A DNA stretch of 48,432 nucleotides. It comes from Caulobacterales bacterium 32-69-10. Its GTDB lineage: Bacteria; Pseudomonadota; Alphaproteobacteria; Caulobacterales; Caulobacteraceae. The first letter of the stretch is position 1, and each line of letters opens with the position of its first letter. Of this stretch, positions 16,903 to 25,826 are shown in pieces. The stretch covers positions 1 through 48,432 of the forward strand of contig NCED01000003.1 in NCBI GenBank assembly GCA_002280485.1, written 5' to 3'. The notes below the pieces were generated by a model that saw nothing but the letters and a program-made list of their open reading frames with translations, had not been told where the DNA came from and made no database searches. The position numbers were made by a program, and so were the translations under genes.

Positions 16903-17220
16903 GTATCGCTGCCGTCTGGCGTAGGCTGTCGACAGGGCCCGACCCCAAATGGCCTTCGCGGCTCAGATGCTGCGCAAGCAGTCTCGCCTCCGCCTGATTT
17001 CCCTTACGTCACGGTCATCGCCGATCGCGCCTTTGCGCGTCTGTGCTGCGCGGGCGGCGACCGCTGTCCGGCTGGGCCGGAGCGTGCGGCGACATTCAGG
17101 CTTGCAATCCATATTCCAGAATAACATAGTATGAAATACTCGTTCCGAATGCGAGCAATCAGGCGACGCGCCCAGGGCGAAAGTCCTGGTGGAAGCGTCA
17201 GCCGCCAGGGACGAACGGAT
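16903..17220 (+). other. intergenic region between idhA and remnant gene; no gene seen
   Basis: I see no convincing coding sequence; short open frames here lack ribosome sites and motifs. The second half contains the palindrome AGTAT-GAA-ATACT (17128-17140) in an AT-rich patch, and probably holds the promoter and leader for the plus-strand cluster that begins at 17221. No terminator is obvious after idhA. Confidence 0.5.
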
Positions 17221-17390
17221 ATGAAGCTGAACTATCCACTGCCCGCCTGCATGGCTCTCCTTTTCGCTGCGCTGGCGACCACCGGAGCTCTGGCTCAGCA
17301 GAGACTTGGGGCTACAGTTCGGTTCGCACCCAGGGCCTCAGTCTCAGCTACGATTTCAAACGTCTGACAGTGGCGGGCGAAGTGAAATGA
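17221..17390 (+). pseudogene. remnant of an outer-membrane protein gene (signal peptide plus C-terminal tail)
   Basis: The ATG at 17221 encodes a clear Sec signal peptide (MKLNYPLPACMALLFAALA, then TTGALAQ). Directly after it the reading frame shifts. The frame ending at the TGA at 17388-17390 encodes a short beta-strand-like tail (WGYSSVRT, LSLSYDFKRLTVAGEVK) resembling the end of a porin or small barrel. That TGA overlaps the next gene's ATG as ATGA, the usual coupling between real neighbours, which supports this being the true gene end. The simplest reading is a large internal deletion that removed most of a porin or receptor gene. The family cannot be named from what is left. Confidence 0.45.
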
Positions 17391-18694
17391 CGATGACGAA
17401 GACCCTCGATCGCGTGGCCGATGACGCGGAATGGGGCCGGGCGTTCCCGGAATGGATCCAGGCCGCGCCCGAGGCGGTCGGCTTCTCTCCGGAGGGGCTG
17501 GTCCGCATCGATGCGGCGTTTCAAAACAGGATCGATGCCGGATTGGCGACCGGCTTCGTCTATGCGGTCGCTCGAAAGGGCAAGCTGGTCGCGGCCAGCG
17601 CGCTGGGGCATGTGTCGGCGACCGATCGGTCGCCGCTGGCGCTGGACAGCGTGTTCCGGCTGATGTCAATGACCAAGCCCGTCACCGCCGTCGCCCTGAT
17701 GATGCTGTTCGAGGAAGGTCTCTTAGACCTCGCCGATCCGGTCTCGAAATACCTGCCGGAGTTCGCAGAAGGTTCGGTGCTGAAGGCTGTGGACGGTCCG
17801 GCTGACGAGACCGAGCCGCTGGCGCGTCCGATCACCGTGCAGGATATACTGCGTCACACCAGCGGTTATGGCCTCGGGCTCGGACGACCCTTCGGCGTCA
17901 GCCCGACGCATGAAGGTTTGTTGGCCGATCAGGGCGTCTATTGGTTCGATGAAAGTCTGGCGGACCAGATGGCCCGGATCGCTTCGGTCCCGCTGGCGAC
18001 CCAGCCGGGCGCGGTTTGGAACTACAGCCTCAGCCCCGACATCCAGGCGCGGCTGGTTGAAGTGCTGAGTGGTCAGGATTTTGCGACCTTCCTGCGCGCC
18101 CGAATCTTCGAACCCCTCAGCATGAAGGACACCGGATTTACCGCCAGTCCGGATATGAGGGCACGGCTGGCCGGCTTGTCCTGGATGGGACCGGAAGGAC
18201 TGACGGCCTGGGCGCCCACGACCCTGCCGCCCGAGTTTCCCGGCACGCCCTGGCCCGAGCCCATTGCCCGGCTGGACGAGGCGCAGGCCTATGAGCGGGG
18301 AGCATTCGGCCTGTATTCGACAGCCGGCGACTATCTGCGGTTCGCCCAGACCTTGCTGGATGGGGGCCGCCACGTCGGCGGGCAACTGCTGAAGGCGGAA
18401 ACCATCGCACTGATGGCGCGCGATCATCTCGGCGACATCCCCATCGAGTGGAAGGTGAAGGGCGTGGGCTTCGGCCTCGGCTTCGCGGTCATCAAGGATG
18501 CCGCCGCGACGGGCTTCGCCGGCGCTGATGGGACCTACTACTGGGACGGCGCTGCGGGAACGATCTTCTGGGTCGATCCCGAGAACGAACTCGTCGTGGT
18601 GGCGCTGGCCCAGCACCTGCTTGTGCCCGGCATGGACCCGCAGGCCGTCAACGCCGCGATGCATGACCTGATTTATGCGGCGCTGCGGCCATGA
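17387..18694 (+). CDS. serine hydrolase of the beta-lactamase/EstB fold
   Basis: 435 residues from the ATG at 17387, which overlaps the preceding stop. The nucleophile motif is Ser94-Met-Thr-Lys97 (SMTK), and the second motif is Tyr213-Ser-Leu-Ser (YxS), as in class C beta-lactamases and EstB-type esterases. A classical KTG box is not evident, which favours an esterase or transesterase over a true beta-lactamase. There is no signal peptide, so it is likely cytoplasmic. It is followed by an MFS transporter and an alpha/beta hydrolase on the same strand, so a role in cleaving an imported ester is plausible. Substrate unknown. Confidence 0.85.
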   Translation: MTMTKTLDRVADDAEWGRAFPEWIQAAPEAVGFSPEGLVRIDAAFQNRIDAGLATGFVYAVARKGKLVAASALGHVSATDRSPLALDSVFRLMSMTKPVTAVALMMLFEEGLLDLADPVSKYLPEFAEGSVLKAVDGPADETEPLARPITVQDILRHTSGYGLGLGRPFGVSPTHEGLLADQGVYWFDESLADQMARIASVPLATQPGAVWNYSLSPDIQARLVEVLSGQDFATFLRARIFEPLSMKDTGFTASPDMRARLAGLSWMGPEGLTAWAPTTLPPEFPGTPWPEPIARLDEAQAYERGAFGLYSTAGDYLRFAQTLLDGGRHVGGQLLKAETIALMARDHLGDIPIEWKVKGVGFGLGFAVIKDAAATGFAGADGTYYWDGAAGTIFWVDPENELVVVALAQHLLVPGMDPQAVNAAMHDLIYAALRP

Positions 18695-18730
18695 AGCGCG
18701 CAGTCCTGGCCTTCAGTAAAGGACTCGTTG

Positions 18731-19969
18731 ATGTCTGACGCGCCCAGCACAGTGTCCCAGCGCCGGGTCGTGGCGTTGCTCCTGCCCGCGGCGGCGGCGA
18801 TGACGTCCCTGTATCAGGGAATCCAACAGATCCTGCTGCCCGCCCAGATCGAGGCGATCGACGCGACGGCCAAGATTTCCAATCTCGGCATCGCGGCCAC
18901 AGCGTCATCGGTCGCGGCCGTCATCGGCCTGTTGGCGGGGGGAGCCATATCCGACCGGACCTGGGGACGGTGGGGCCGGCGGACGCCGTCGCTGGTCGTG
19001 GCCGCGATCGTCTCGGCGGTTCTGGCCCTGGCGATGGGCGCTAGCTCGGCCCTGGGTCCGTTGGTCTTTTTCTATTCGGCGTTGTGGTTTTCGGCGAACT
19101 ACTACCAGGGCGCTCTGACAGCCATTCTCCCTGACCGAATCTCCGTGGAGAGGCGCGGCGTCGGCTCTGCGGTGCTGGCCCTGGCCATCCCCATCGGTGT
19201 GGTCATCGGCGTCAACGTGGCGGCCCAGACGTCGCGGCCCGTCGCCTATGCGGTTTTGGCCGGCTTGTTCCTGATGGGAATGGCGGCGCTGGTCCTGTTC
19301 GCGCCCGAACCGGCTGCGCCTCCTCGCCCGCGCGCGGCTGAACGCCTGAAGATCGACGTCGTCGCCGGCGTTCTCGGTTTCGTCGCCAGTTTTCGTTCTC
19401 GGGATTTCGCCCTCGCTTTCGTCTCGCGGGCCTTGATGTTCTTCTCGGTCTTCACCGTCTCCGGCTACACCTACTATATCCTGCAGGACCACATCGGCGT
19501 GGAGGCCCTTCCGGGCCGGAACCTGCAGCACGGGGTCAGCACCCTGGTCACGATCCAGATGGTGCTGTGTCTGCTCAGCGCGGCTGTCGGCGGGTGGCTG
19601 GCGGACCGGTGGCGGCGGCCCAAACTGTTCGTCGGCGCCAGCGCCATCGGCATGGCGTTCGCCCTGGCCGTGCCGATCATCAGCCCCACCTGGCCTGCCA
19701 TGATCGTGCTCGAAGTGTTCCTTGGACTGTTCTTCGGCGCATACTTGGCGGTCGATCTGGCGCTGATGTCACTGGTGCTTCCTGATCGCGAGTCCGAGGG
19801 GCGTGACATGGCGATTCTCGCGGTGGCCACCTCGGCGCCGCAGATTCTAGCACCGCTGATCGCAGCCGCCATGATCGGCCTGTTCGGATACCCATTCCTG
19901 TTCGTCTTCGGCGCCGCCACGGCCCTGCTGTCGGGGATCGTGGTCTTCTTCATCAAAAGCGTCCGCTGA
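18731..19969 (+). CDS. MFS transporter, substrate unknown
   Basis: 412 residues from the ATG at 18731 (a TTG one codon earlier is less likely), with about 12 hydrophobic helices. The loop 2-3 motif A appears as GGAISDRTWGRWGRRTP, similar to the sugar-type MFS carriers that use RWGRRxP. It lies 36 bp after the serine hydrolase and 16 bp before an alpha/beta hydrolase, probably in one operon. The motif and neighbours suggest import of an organic solute, possibly a glycoside or ester, but export cannot be excluded. Confidence 0.85.
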   Translation: MSDAPSTVSQRRVVALLLPAAAAMTSLYQGIQQILLPAQIEAIDATAKISNLGIAATASSVAAVIGLLAGGAISDRTWGRWGRRTPSLVVAAIVSAVLALAMGASSALGPLVFFYSALWFSANYYQGALTAILPDRISVERRGVGSAVLALAIPIGVVIGVNVAAQTSRPVAYAVLAGLFLMGMAALVLFAPEPAAPPRPRAAERLKIDVVAGVLGFVASFRSRDFALAFVSRALMFFSVFTVSGYTYYILQDHIGVEALPGRNLQHGVSTLVTIQMVLCLLSAAVGGWLADRWRRPKLFVGASAIGMAFALAVPIISPTWPAMIVLEVFLGLFFGAYLAVDLALMSLVLPDRESEGRDMAILAVATSAPQILAPLIAAAMIGLFGYPFLFVFGAATALLSGIVVFFIKSVR

Positions 19970-19985
19970 CAGTCAAGGAGCCTCC

Positions 19986-20849
19986 ATGCCGTACACCAGT
20001 CCCCAGAGTTCCGAGATATACTATGAAACAACGGGCGACCCAGCCGACCGGCCGTTGGTTCTGATCGAGGGCATGAGTGCGCAGCTGATCGGTTGGCGCG
20101 AAGCCTTTGTCGACATTCTGGCGGCGCGCGGCTTTTTCGTCATCCGCCTGGACAACCGGGATGTTGGGCTGTCGCACAAGACCGGGTCCGCGGATGTGGT
20201 CGATGGCGGCTATAGCCTTGCGGACATGGCCGACGACGTGTTCACAGTCCTCGACGCGCTTGGCTTGGAGTCCGCCCATATCGTGGGTCAGTCCATGGGC
20301 GGCGCCATCGCTCAACACATGGCGATCGCCCGTCCGGACCGTGTGCGCTCGCTCGTCCTCTTCTACACGGCTCCGGCCTTCAGCCCGGAGTTCGTGGGCG
20401 TAGCCGTACTGGACAATCTGCCGGCGGAAACCCCGTCTCCGGCGGCGACGAGCGAGCAGGTCATCGACGAGTTGATGGCGCGCGCGCGGATGAGCGGCGC
20501 GCCCGGACGTCCGTTCGACGAAGGCTTCGCCCGTGACCTCATCGTGCGCAGTCTGGACCGGAGCGAGCGCCTAGACGGTGTTCCACGGCAGATCGCGGCC
20601 CTCCTCCGCAGCGGTGATTGGCGGAGCGCCCTAAATGATCTGTCGATACCGACCTGCATCATCCACGGCCGGGAGGATCAACTGGTGCGGGTGGAGGCGG
20701 CGTTCGAACTGGCGCGCCGCGTCCCGGACGCCGAACTGCATCTCTATCCGCACATGGGACACGAGATCGCGCCTCGTCTCTGGGAGGATTATGCCGCCAT
20801 CATCGACACGACCGCTCGCCGGGCAACACAAGCGGATAGAGCGGAATGA
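19986..20849 (+). CDS. alpha/beta-fold hydrolase (copy 1)
   Basis: 287 residues with an AAGGAG ribosome site. The nucleophile elbow is GQSMGG with Ser103, the acid is in HGREDQLV, and the catalytic His in GHEI, giving a complete triad. The N-terminal half has LIGW and the RLDNRDVGLS turn, the usual face of small carboxylesterases and related hydrolases. A paralogue at 21062-21913 on the other strand has its nucleophile at the same residue number. No signal peptide, so cytoplasmic. Probably an esterase or lactonase of the cargo pathway; substrate unknown. Confidence 0.88.
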   Translation: MPYTSPQSSEIYYETTGDPADRPLVLIEGMSAQLIGWREAFVDILAARGFFVIRLDNRDVGLSHKTGSADVVDGGYSLADMADDVFTVLDALGLESAHIVGQSMGGAIAQHMAIARPDRVRSLVLFYTAPAFSPEFVGVAVLDNLPAETPSPAATSEQVIDELMARARMSGAPGRPFDEGFARDLIVRSLDRSERLDGVPRQIAALLRSGDWRSALNDLSIPTCIIHGREDQLVRVEAAFELARRVPDAELHLYPHMGHEIAPRLWEDYAAIIDTTARRATQADRAE

Positions 20850-20938
20850 CCGAGCCGGGCGCCAAGTCTGATCTGGTTAGGATCGAGGCCGTTCGCGCTA
20901 GCATCTCGGAGACGGTTTGGTGGCTGATCGCCGATTAA
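20846..20938 (+). CDS. possible 30-residue ORF or gene fragment
   Basis: The ATG overlaps the hydrolase stop (ATGA) and opens a 30-codon frame beginning MTEPGAKSDLVRIEAV and ending in WWLIAD. The tight coupling suggests this was once the start of a real downstream gene. The frame ends early, and the following 120 bp before the opposing hydrolase holds no gene, so it is probably a 5' fragment. Not recognised. Confidence 0.3.
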   Translation: MTEPGAKSDLVRIEAVRASISETVWWLIAD

Positions 20939-21061
20939 CCTGCCCGGGCTTGGCGGCGCACGTGGTGATCGAGGGCGGCGATCGCATCCGCTCTGCGGGC
21001 CGTCCTGGCGCTGCGAGTCCGATCGTCGGACACACCTGAACTCACAGCGACCGTCCAGACA

Positions 21062-21913
21062 TTAGCCGCGCTGGTCGCCCGCCTGGTGTGCGGTTCGGGC
21101 GATGATGTCGGCGAACTCCGTCCAAAGGGTTTCAGGCAGGACATGGCCCATGCTTGGATACAGATGGACTTCGGAGTGCGGAATCAACCGGGCCAACTCG
21201 ATCGAAGCCTCGACGCGCACTCGAATGTCCTCGCGCCCATGGATCAGAACCACAGGCATGGTCAGACGGCCATGGTCGGTGAACGGCTCGCCGAGTCGGG
21301 CGAGCATCGCGTGAAGCTGTCGTTCCATACCCCTTGGAAAGTAGCCGCGATCATAGCTGTCGCCGGCAAAGGTCCGGACCCAGTCCTCCCTGAATGGGTA
21401 GACGTCGGACGCATTGAGCCGCTCCTGTTCAAGGATCGCCTCGATGAAAGCGAACCGATTCAAAGGCTCGAAACGCATGTCCGATACGGAAGCGAGTGGC
21501 GGCAGCCAATCCGCCGTGATGAACGGGGCCGTGAACACCAGCGTCAAGGACGACACGCGATCGGGTTGGGCTCCCGCCATGCTCTGAGCGATCATGCCGC
21601 CCATAGACTGCCCGACGAGGTGGAAGCGATCAACGCCAAGGTCATCCATGACGGCGAAACCATCGCCCGCCATGTCCTGGATAGTGTACCTCGGGTCGAA
21701 GCTATTCTCGCTGTCGAACTGCTGCGACAGACCGACGTCTCGGTTGTCGAACCGGACAACGCTGAAGCCGTGACCGGCGACCAAGCGGCAGAAAGCGTCC
21801 TGCCAACCAATCAGCTGCGCCGAGAAGCCGTTGACAAGCAGGATGGCAGGAGACGCCGGCTTGCCCATGACCTCGTAGTAGATCCTCGCCGTTCCGTTGA
21901 GGGCGTAGGGCAT
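21062..21913 (-). CDS. alpha/beta-fold hydrolase (copy 2)
   Basis: 283 residues, with an AGGAG site before the ATG at 21913. The nucleophile elbow is GQSMGG at Ser103, the acid in HGREDIRV and the His in GHVLPETLW. It shares the start MPY, the FSAQLIGWQDAF segment and RFDNRDVGLS with the hydrolase at 19986, so the two are paralogues lying tail to tail. It probably hydrolyses a related ester. It lies downstream of the acyl-CoA operon (GPH transporter at 22049) on the same strand, 135 bp away, and may be co-transcribed with it. Confidence 0.88.
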   Translation of the reverse strand: MPYALNGTARIYYEVMGKPASPAILLVNGFSAQLIGWQDAFCRLVAGHGFSVVRFDNRDVGLSQQFDSENSFDPRYTIQDMAGDGFAVMDDLGVDRFHLVGQSMGGMIAQSMAGAQPDRVSSLTLVFTAPFITADWLPPLASVSDMRFEPLNRFAFIEAILEQERLNASDVYPFREDWVRTFAGDSYDRGYFPRGMERQLHAMLARLGEPFTDHGRLTMPVVLIHGREDIRVRVEASIELARLIPHSEVHLYPSMGHVLPETLWTEFADIIARTAHQAGDQRG

Positions 21914-21941
21914 TGGCAGTCTCCTGAGTTAACCTGACTCT

Positions 21942-22052
21942 TCAGGGCTGGACAGTCGCCGGGGCGGGGCCGGATCCGTTGGCGCGCTGGTCGACCTTGT
22001 CGGACGGCAGGAACCCGCCGAGCGTTGATCGAGTTTCGACTTGAGCGGTCAC
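21942..22052 (-). CDS. possible 36-residue ORF downstream of GPH transporter
   Basis: A GTG overlapping the transporter stop (GTGA) opens a 36-codon frame containing TLGGFLPSDKVDQRANGSGP and ending TVQP. It resembles a Pro/Gly-rich protein tail rather than a complete domain, so it may be a 3' gene fragment. Not recognised; reported only because of the coupling overlap. Confidence 0.25.
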   Translation of the reverse strand: MTAQVETRSTLGGFLPSDKVDQRANGSGPAPATVQP

Positions 22053-23521
22053 CGGCACGCGCGACGGCGCTCCAGTTCGGCGAGGATTGCCTGATGCTTC
22101 CTGCGTGTCAGGCCGTAGAAGAACAGGGCGATTGGGCCGAGCAGGGTGATGAGGGCCGGAAGAGGGCCTGCTACGAGACCGAGCCCGATATGGGTCGCCT
22201 GGGTGAGAAGCACGTCTGCCCCGCCGGCCACCTCCTTGGCCGGGAAGCGAATAAGATCCAGCGCGATGCCGGCGAGGAAGCCGCCGATTCCGCTCGCCGT
22301 CTTGAAGGCGAACGATAGACCCGCATAGAAAAGGCCTTCGCGTCGTGCGCCGAAGAGAAACTCATATTCGTCGGCCGCGTCCGCCATCATCGACTGTGCG
22401 CATATCGCTCCGCCGATCAGACCGGCGCCGGTGACGAGCGAGTTCACGAGCAGGATCGGCAGAAGCACGGCGGGGTCCGTCGGCATCACGCCGGCGATCG
22501 CGGCCAGCGGCGGCCATAGAGGGGCGAATACGAACACCATCATCGACCCGATTGCGAGGGGCTTCTTCTCGATCCGCTTGCCCAGGAGCGCAGCTATCGG
22601 AGCGCCGATGAGCGGACCGACCGCCAGCGCCAAAAGAACGAGTTGGACTGAACTCGCCGGAAGTTTCCAGAAATAGTGGTTGAGGTGGATCGCCATGGCG
22701 CCCGCCATGCCCTGGCCGATGCAGAAGGCGATCGTTCCGATGAACAGGACAACAAAGGACGGGCTACGGAAGATCCCCAGGATTTCCCGAACGAACCGGC
22801 CAGGAGCCACATCGCCCGTCGCCTCAGCCTTGTGCAGGCGAGGCAGAACCCTGCGCGTCGCAATCGCGGCGCACACGCCAGCCAAAACGATGATGGCGGC
22901 GCCGGCCCAGCCGAATCCCGCATAGGCGGCACGGTTCAGTAGACCGTTCGGTCCAGTCATGAAGACGCCAAGTCCCAGCGCGATCGCCAGAAAGGTTCCG
23001 ATCATGCTGAAGCTGACGCGATAGGATACGATGCTCGATCGATCCTCGTAGTTGTCGGTCACTTCCGCTCCCACCGAAGTGTAGGGCAGCGTGAAGAAGG
23101 ACAGGCCCAGCCGAAGCACCAATCCGCACCCGACGGCGTAGACCATCAGGGCGGTCTGGCTCAGGCCCTCGGGGATCGAAAACAGAAGCGCGAACGACAG
23201 GGCGAGCGGCAGGGTGCTGAGTACGATATAGGGGAGACGGCGACCGAAGCGGGAGCGGGTGTTGTCGCTCAGCAGACCAATCGCAGGATCCGCCACGGCG
23301 TCGATCACCAGGCCGAGCAACAAGGCGGTTCCAGCGACGGTCCCCGACAAACCACAGACGCTGGTCAGATAGAACAGGAGGAAGAAGTTGAGCGCCGTGT
23401 TGGTGACGCCGTCGCCAAGCGCCCCGGCGCCATAGAAGAGTTTGAAGCCGATCCCGACCTTCGCCTGACGCGCCGAAGCGCGGGACTGGGAATCGAGCGT
23501 GTCATCCAGTCGCAAGGTCAT
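22049..23521 (-). CDS. GPH-family (MFS_2) cation symporter
   Basis: 490 residues with about 12 membrane helices. The signature of the glycoside-pentoside-hexuronide:cation symporter family is clear: FYGAGALGDGVTNTALNFFLLFYLT near the start, then DAVADPAIGLLSDNTRSRFGRRLPYI. It overlaps the carboxylesterase stop (ATGA), so it is translated with it. In such operons the carrier imports a sugar conjugate or other solute that the neighbouring esterase and acyl-CoA enzymes process. The actual substrate is unknown. Confidence 0.9.
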   Translation of the reverse strand: MTLRLDDTLDSQSRASARQAKVGIGFKLFYGAGALGDGVTNTALNFFLLFYLTSVCGLSGTVAGTALLLGLVIDAVADPAIGLLSDNTRSRFGRRLPYIVLSTLPLALSFALLFSIPEGLSQTALMVYAVGCGLVLRLGLSFFTLPYTSVGAEVTDNYEDRSSIVSYRVSFSMIGTFLAIALGLGVFMTGPNGLLNRAAYAGFGWAGAAIIVLAGVCAAIATRRVLPRLHKAEATGDVAPGRFVREILGIFRSPSFVVLFIGTIAFCIGQGMAGAMAIHLNHYFWKLPASSVQLVLLALAVGPLIGAPIAALLGKRIEKKPLAIGSMMVFVFAPLWPPLAAIAGVMPTDPAVLLPILLVNSLVTGAGLIGGAICAQSMMADAADEYEFLFGARREGLFYAGLSFAFKTASGIGGFLAGIALDLIRFPAKEVAGGADVLLTQATHIGLGLVAGPLPALITLLGPIALFFYGLTRRKHQAILAELERRRACR

Positions 23522-25005
23522 GGCAGGAACGCCGCGGCGGGCATGATCGCCTCAGGTACGGCGACCTGCCGGGTCAGGGAGTAGACCAGCCGCGTAACGG
23601 GCGAATAGAAGGGCCAGGGCGCGACGCCGTCGCGGGCGAACCGGACCCAGAGGGCGCGGATCGAATTGGAAAGCGCCTGGGGCGGACTGGACCCGAGGAA
23701 ACTCCGGGGGCCGCTGGCCACCTCCACGGTGTCGAACACGAAGGGGACGTCCACGGCATGGGCGGCGCCCAGCCGTCCGTCGAGCGCCGGAGACGGCCAG
23801 TCGAACTCGAAGACATGGGCGCGGCCGTGCATCTCGGCCATGCGGCGCGTCGGCCAGCGGAACATCAGGTCGGTCAGGGCGCGGGTCATGACCTCGCCAG
23901 CAGATGACCCCTTCTGACCCAGGCCATACGCCGCCAGCGCCTGCCTGGCCCTGGGCATGCCGACGCCTACGAGGAAGGGCGCCTGCCAGGCTTTGATCTT
24001 CGCCGCCGCGTTTCCGGGCGCGGTGAAGGCGTTGACCTCGTCGGTGGTCGCCCCGATCAGGAGATCGATCTGTCGACCGGCGCCGGCCTCGAAAGCTTCG
24101 GCCGTGTTCACCGGCAAGACGTCGTCGCCGTGCACGGGCTGGAACCGGGTCATGCCGAATCCGGGATCATAGCCCTTGTCGTCCTTCATGCTGAGGAACA
24201 GGCTCGGCTTCATGACCCAGGCCTGGACGTCGAGCAGGTCTTTGGCTGACTTGCTCAGGAAGCCCTCGCGGGTCGCGGGTACCCCCGCCTTTTTGGCGAT
24301 GCGCTTGACGACACGCTGCATGCGGCCGATGTCGCGGCTGATCATGCCGTGGCCGCTCTGGACGATGGCCCGGCGGAACAGCGGCGTGGCCATGGGCGAG
24401 GTCATCAGGACGCCGACGCTGCACGCGCCGCCAGATTCACCGAACAGGGTCACATTGGCCGGATCGCCGCCGAAGCTGGCGATGTTGTCGCGGACCCAGG
24501 TCATGGCCGCGATCATGTCGCGAAGGCCCAGGTTGGTCGGGACGCCCGGGATCGGCAGGAAGCCCTCGATGCCGAGCCGGTAGTTGATGACGACGCAGAC
24601 CACGCCGTCCCGGGCGAGCCCGCGGCCATCGTAGAGCGGTACGTCCTTGGAGCCCGAGATGAAGCTGCCGCCGTGGATGAACAGCATCACGGGCAGGCCG
24701 GAGGCCTCGGCGGTCGGGGAGAAGACGTTCAGGGTCAGGAAGTCGGGCCCCTCGACAATCCGACCGTACAGGGCGGCAACGTCCATATCCTCGAACGCAG
24801 GCGGCGGGCTTTGCGGCGTCGTCGCGCCAGGGACGGTGGCGTCGCGCACTCCGGCCCAGCGCTCGACCGGCTGCGGCTTCTGGAAGCGCCGTTCCGGCGT
24901 GACCGGCGCAGCATAGGGCAGGCTGTACCAGCAGCGCACCCCGCCGCTGACGACGCCCTCGACCACGCCGTCGGCGATCTCGATCCTCGTCTTGGTTCGG
25001 GTCAT
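23518..25005 (-). CDS. type B carboxylesterase
   Basis: 495 residues from the ATG at 25005 (AGGAGGAT site); a longer upstream frame has no support. Carboxylesterase/cholinesterase fold: LTLNVFSPTA, oxyanion HGG at 111-113, catalytic Ser191 in FGESGGACS, and a later His in the C-terminal third. There is no signal peptide, so cytoplasmic, in contrast to many secreted relatives. It overlaps the GPH transporter and follows the first SDR by 47 bp. It probably releases the acid that the acyl-CoA ligase next activates. A p-nitrobenzyl-esterase-like enzyme of unknown specificity. Confidence 0.9.
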   Translation of the reverse strand: MTRTKTRIEIADGVVEGVVSGGVRCWYSLPYAAPVTPERRFQKPQPVERWAGVRDATVPGATTPQSPPPAFEDMDVAALYGRIVEGPDFLTLNVFSPTAEASGLPVMLFIHGGSFISGSKDVPLYDGRGLARDGVVCVVINYRLGIEGFLPIPGVPTNLGLRDMIAAMTWVRDNIASFGGDPANVTLFGESGGACSVGVLMTSPMATPLFRRAIVQSGHGMISRDIGRMQRVVKRIAKKAGVPATREGFLSKSAKDLLDVQAWVMKPSLFLSMKDDKGYDPGFGMTRFQPVHGDDVLPVNTAEAFEAGAGRQIDLLIGATTDEVNAFTAPGNAAAKIKAWQAPFLVGVGMPRARQALAAYGLGQKGSSAGEVMTRALTDLMFRWPTRRMAEMHGRAHVFEFDWPSPALDGRLGAAHAVDVPFVFDTVEVASGPRSFLGSSPPQALSNSIRALWVRFARDGVAPWPFYSPVTRLVYSLTRQVAVPEAIMPAAAFLP

Positions 25006-25052
25006 CCGATCCTCCTGTAGGTCTTGTTCTTGTTGTCGTTTCGGTCCGGCCG

Positions 25053-25826
25053 TCACCAGCAACTGTAACCGCCGTCGGCCAGGACGATGCTGCCGGTCAT
25101 CAGGCTGGAAGCGTCCGAGGCGAGGAAGAGCACGACGGCCGCGACCTCCTCCGGCTCGCCTAGACGTCCTTGGGGCGTGCCGTCGATCCAGCGCCTGTAC
25201 ATCTGGCCTTCCTTGTCCGCGAAGGCGTTCAGTGGCGTGGCGATATAGGTCGGAGCGACCGCATTGACCCGGACGCCGCGCGGCGCCCATTCGGCCGCCA
25301 GCGACTTCGTCAGATGATGCACGGCCGCCTTGGAGGCGTTGTAATGGGATTGGCCCTGCGGTCGGTTAACGATGAATCCGCTCATCGAACCGACGTTGAC
25401 GATGCTGCCGGAGCCTTGCGCGAGCATGTGCCGTCCGAAGGCGCGGGCGCACCAGAACGAGCCGTTGAGGTTGACGTCGAGGACATTCAGCCAGCGCTCG
25501 TCCTCCATGTCCTCGGCGGGGATCTCGGACCGGGCGATGCCGGCGTTGTTGACCAGGATGTCGATCCGGCCGCACGTTGCGACGAGGCTATCGGCCACGC
25601 GATCGACATCGGCGGATGCGGTGACGTTCAGAACGACGGTCTCGACGGCGTAACCCTTATGGGCGAGGGCGACCTTCGCGGTTTCGAGAACGGTTGGTTC
25701 TCGGTCGCCGATCGTCACGCGCGCGCCGGCCTCGCAAAGCGCCTCGGCGACGCAGTAGCCTATGCCCTGGCCGCCGCCGGTGATGAAAGCGACGCGGCCG
25801 TCGAGGCGGAAACGATTAAGGTACAT
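25053..25826 (-). CDS. SDR-family oxidoreductase
   Basis: 257 residues from the ATG at 25826, whose first codons overlap the ligase stop by 11 bp. Classical SDR: TGGGQGIG at 16-23, NNAG at 93-96, and catalytic Ser147, Tyr162, Lys166 (SHYNASK). It ends with DGGYSCW, a typical substrate-lid tail. It probably oxidises a hydroxy group of the alcohol or acid part of the cargo substrate. It is one of two SDRs in the operon, so one may serve beta-oxidation and the other the alcohol moiety. Confidence 0.9.
   Translation of the reverse strand: MYLNRFRLDGRVAFITGGGQGIGYCVAEALCEAGARVTIGDREPTVLETAKVALAHKGYAVETVVLNVTASADVDRVADSLVATCGRIDILVNNAGIARSEIPAEDMEDERWLNVLDVNLNGSFWCARAFGRHMLAQGSGSIVNVGSMSGFIVNRPQGQSHYNASKAAVHHLTKSLAAEWAPRGVRVNAVAPTYIATPLNAFADKEGQMYRRWIDGTPQGRLGEPEEVAAVVLFLASDASSLMTGSIVLADGGYSCW

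Noticed and set aside
17387..18694. Calling the serine hydrolase an antibiotic-resistance beta-lactamase
   Set aside because: SxxK and YxS motifs are present, but no clear KTG box and no signal peptide; the neighbours are esterases and carriers.
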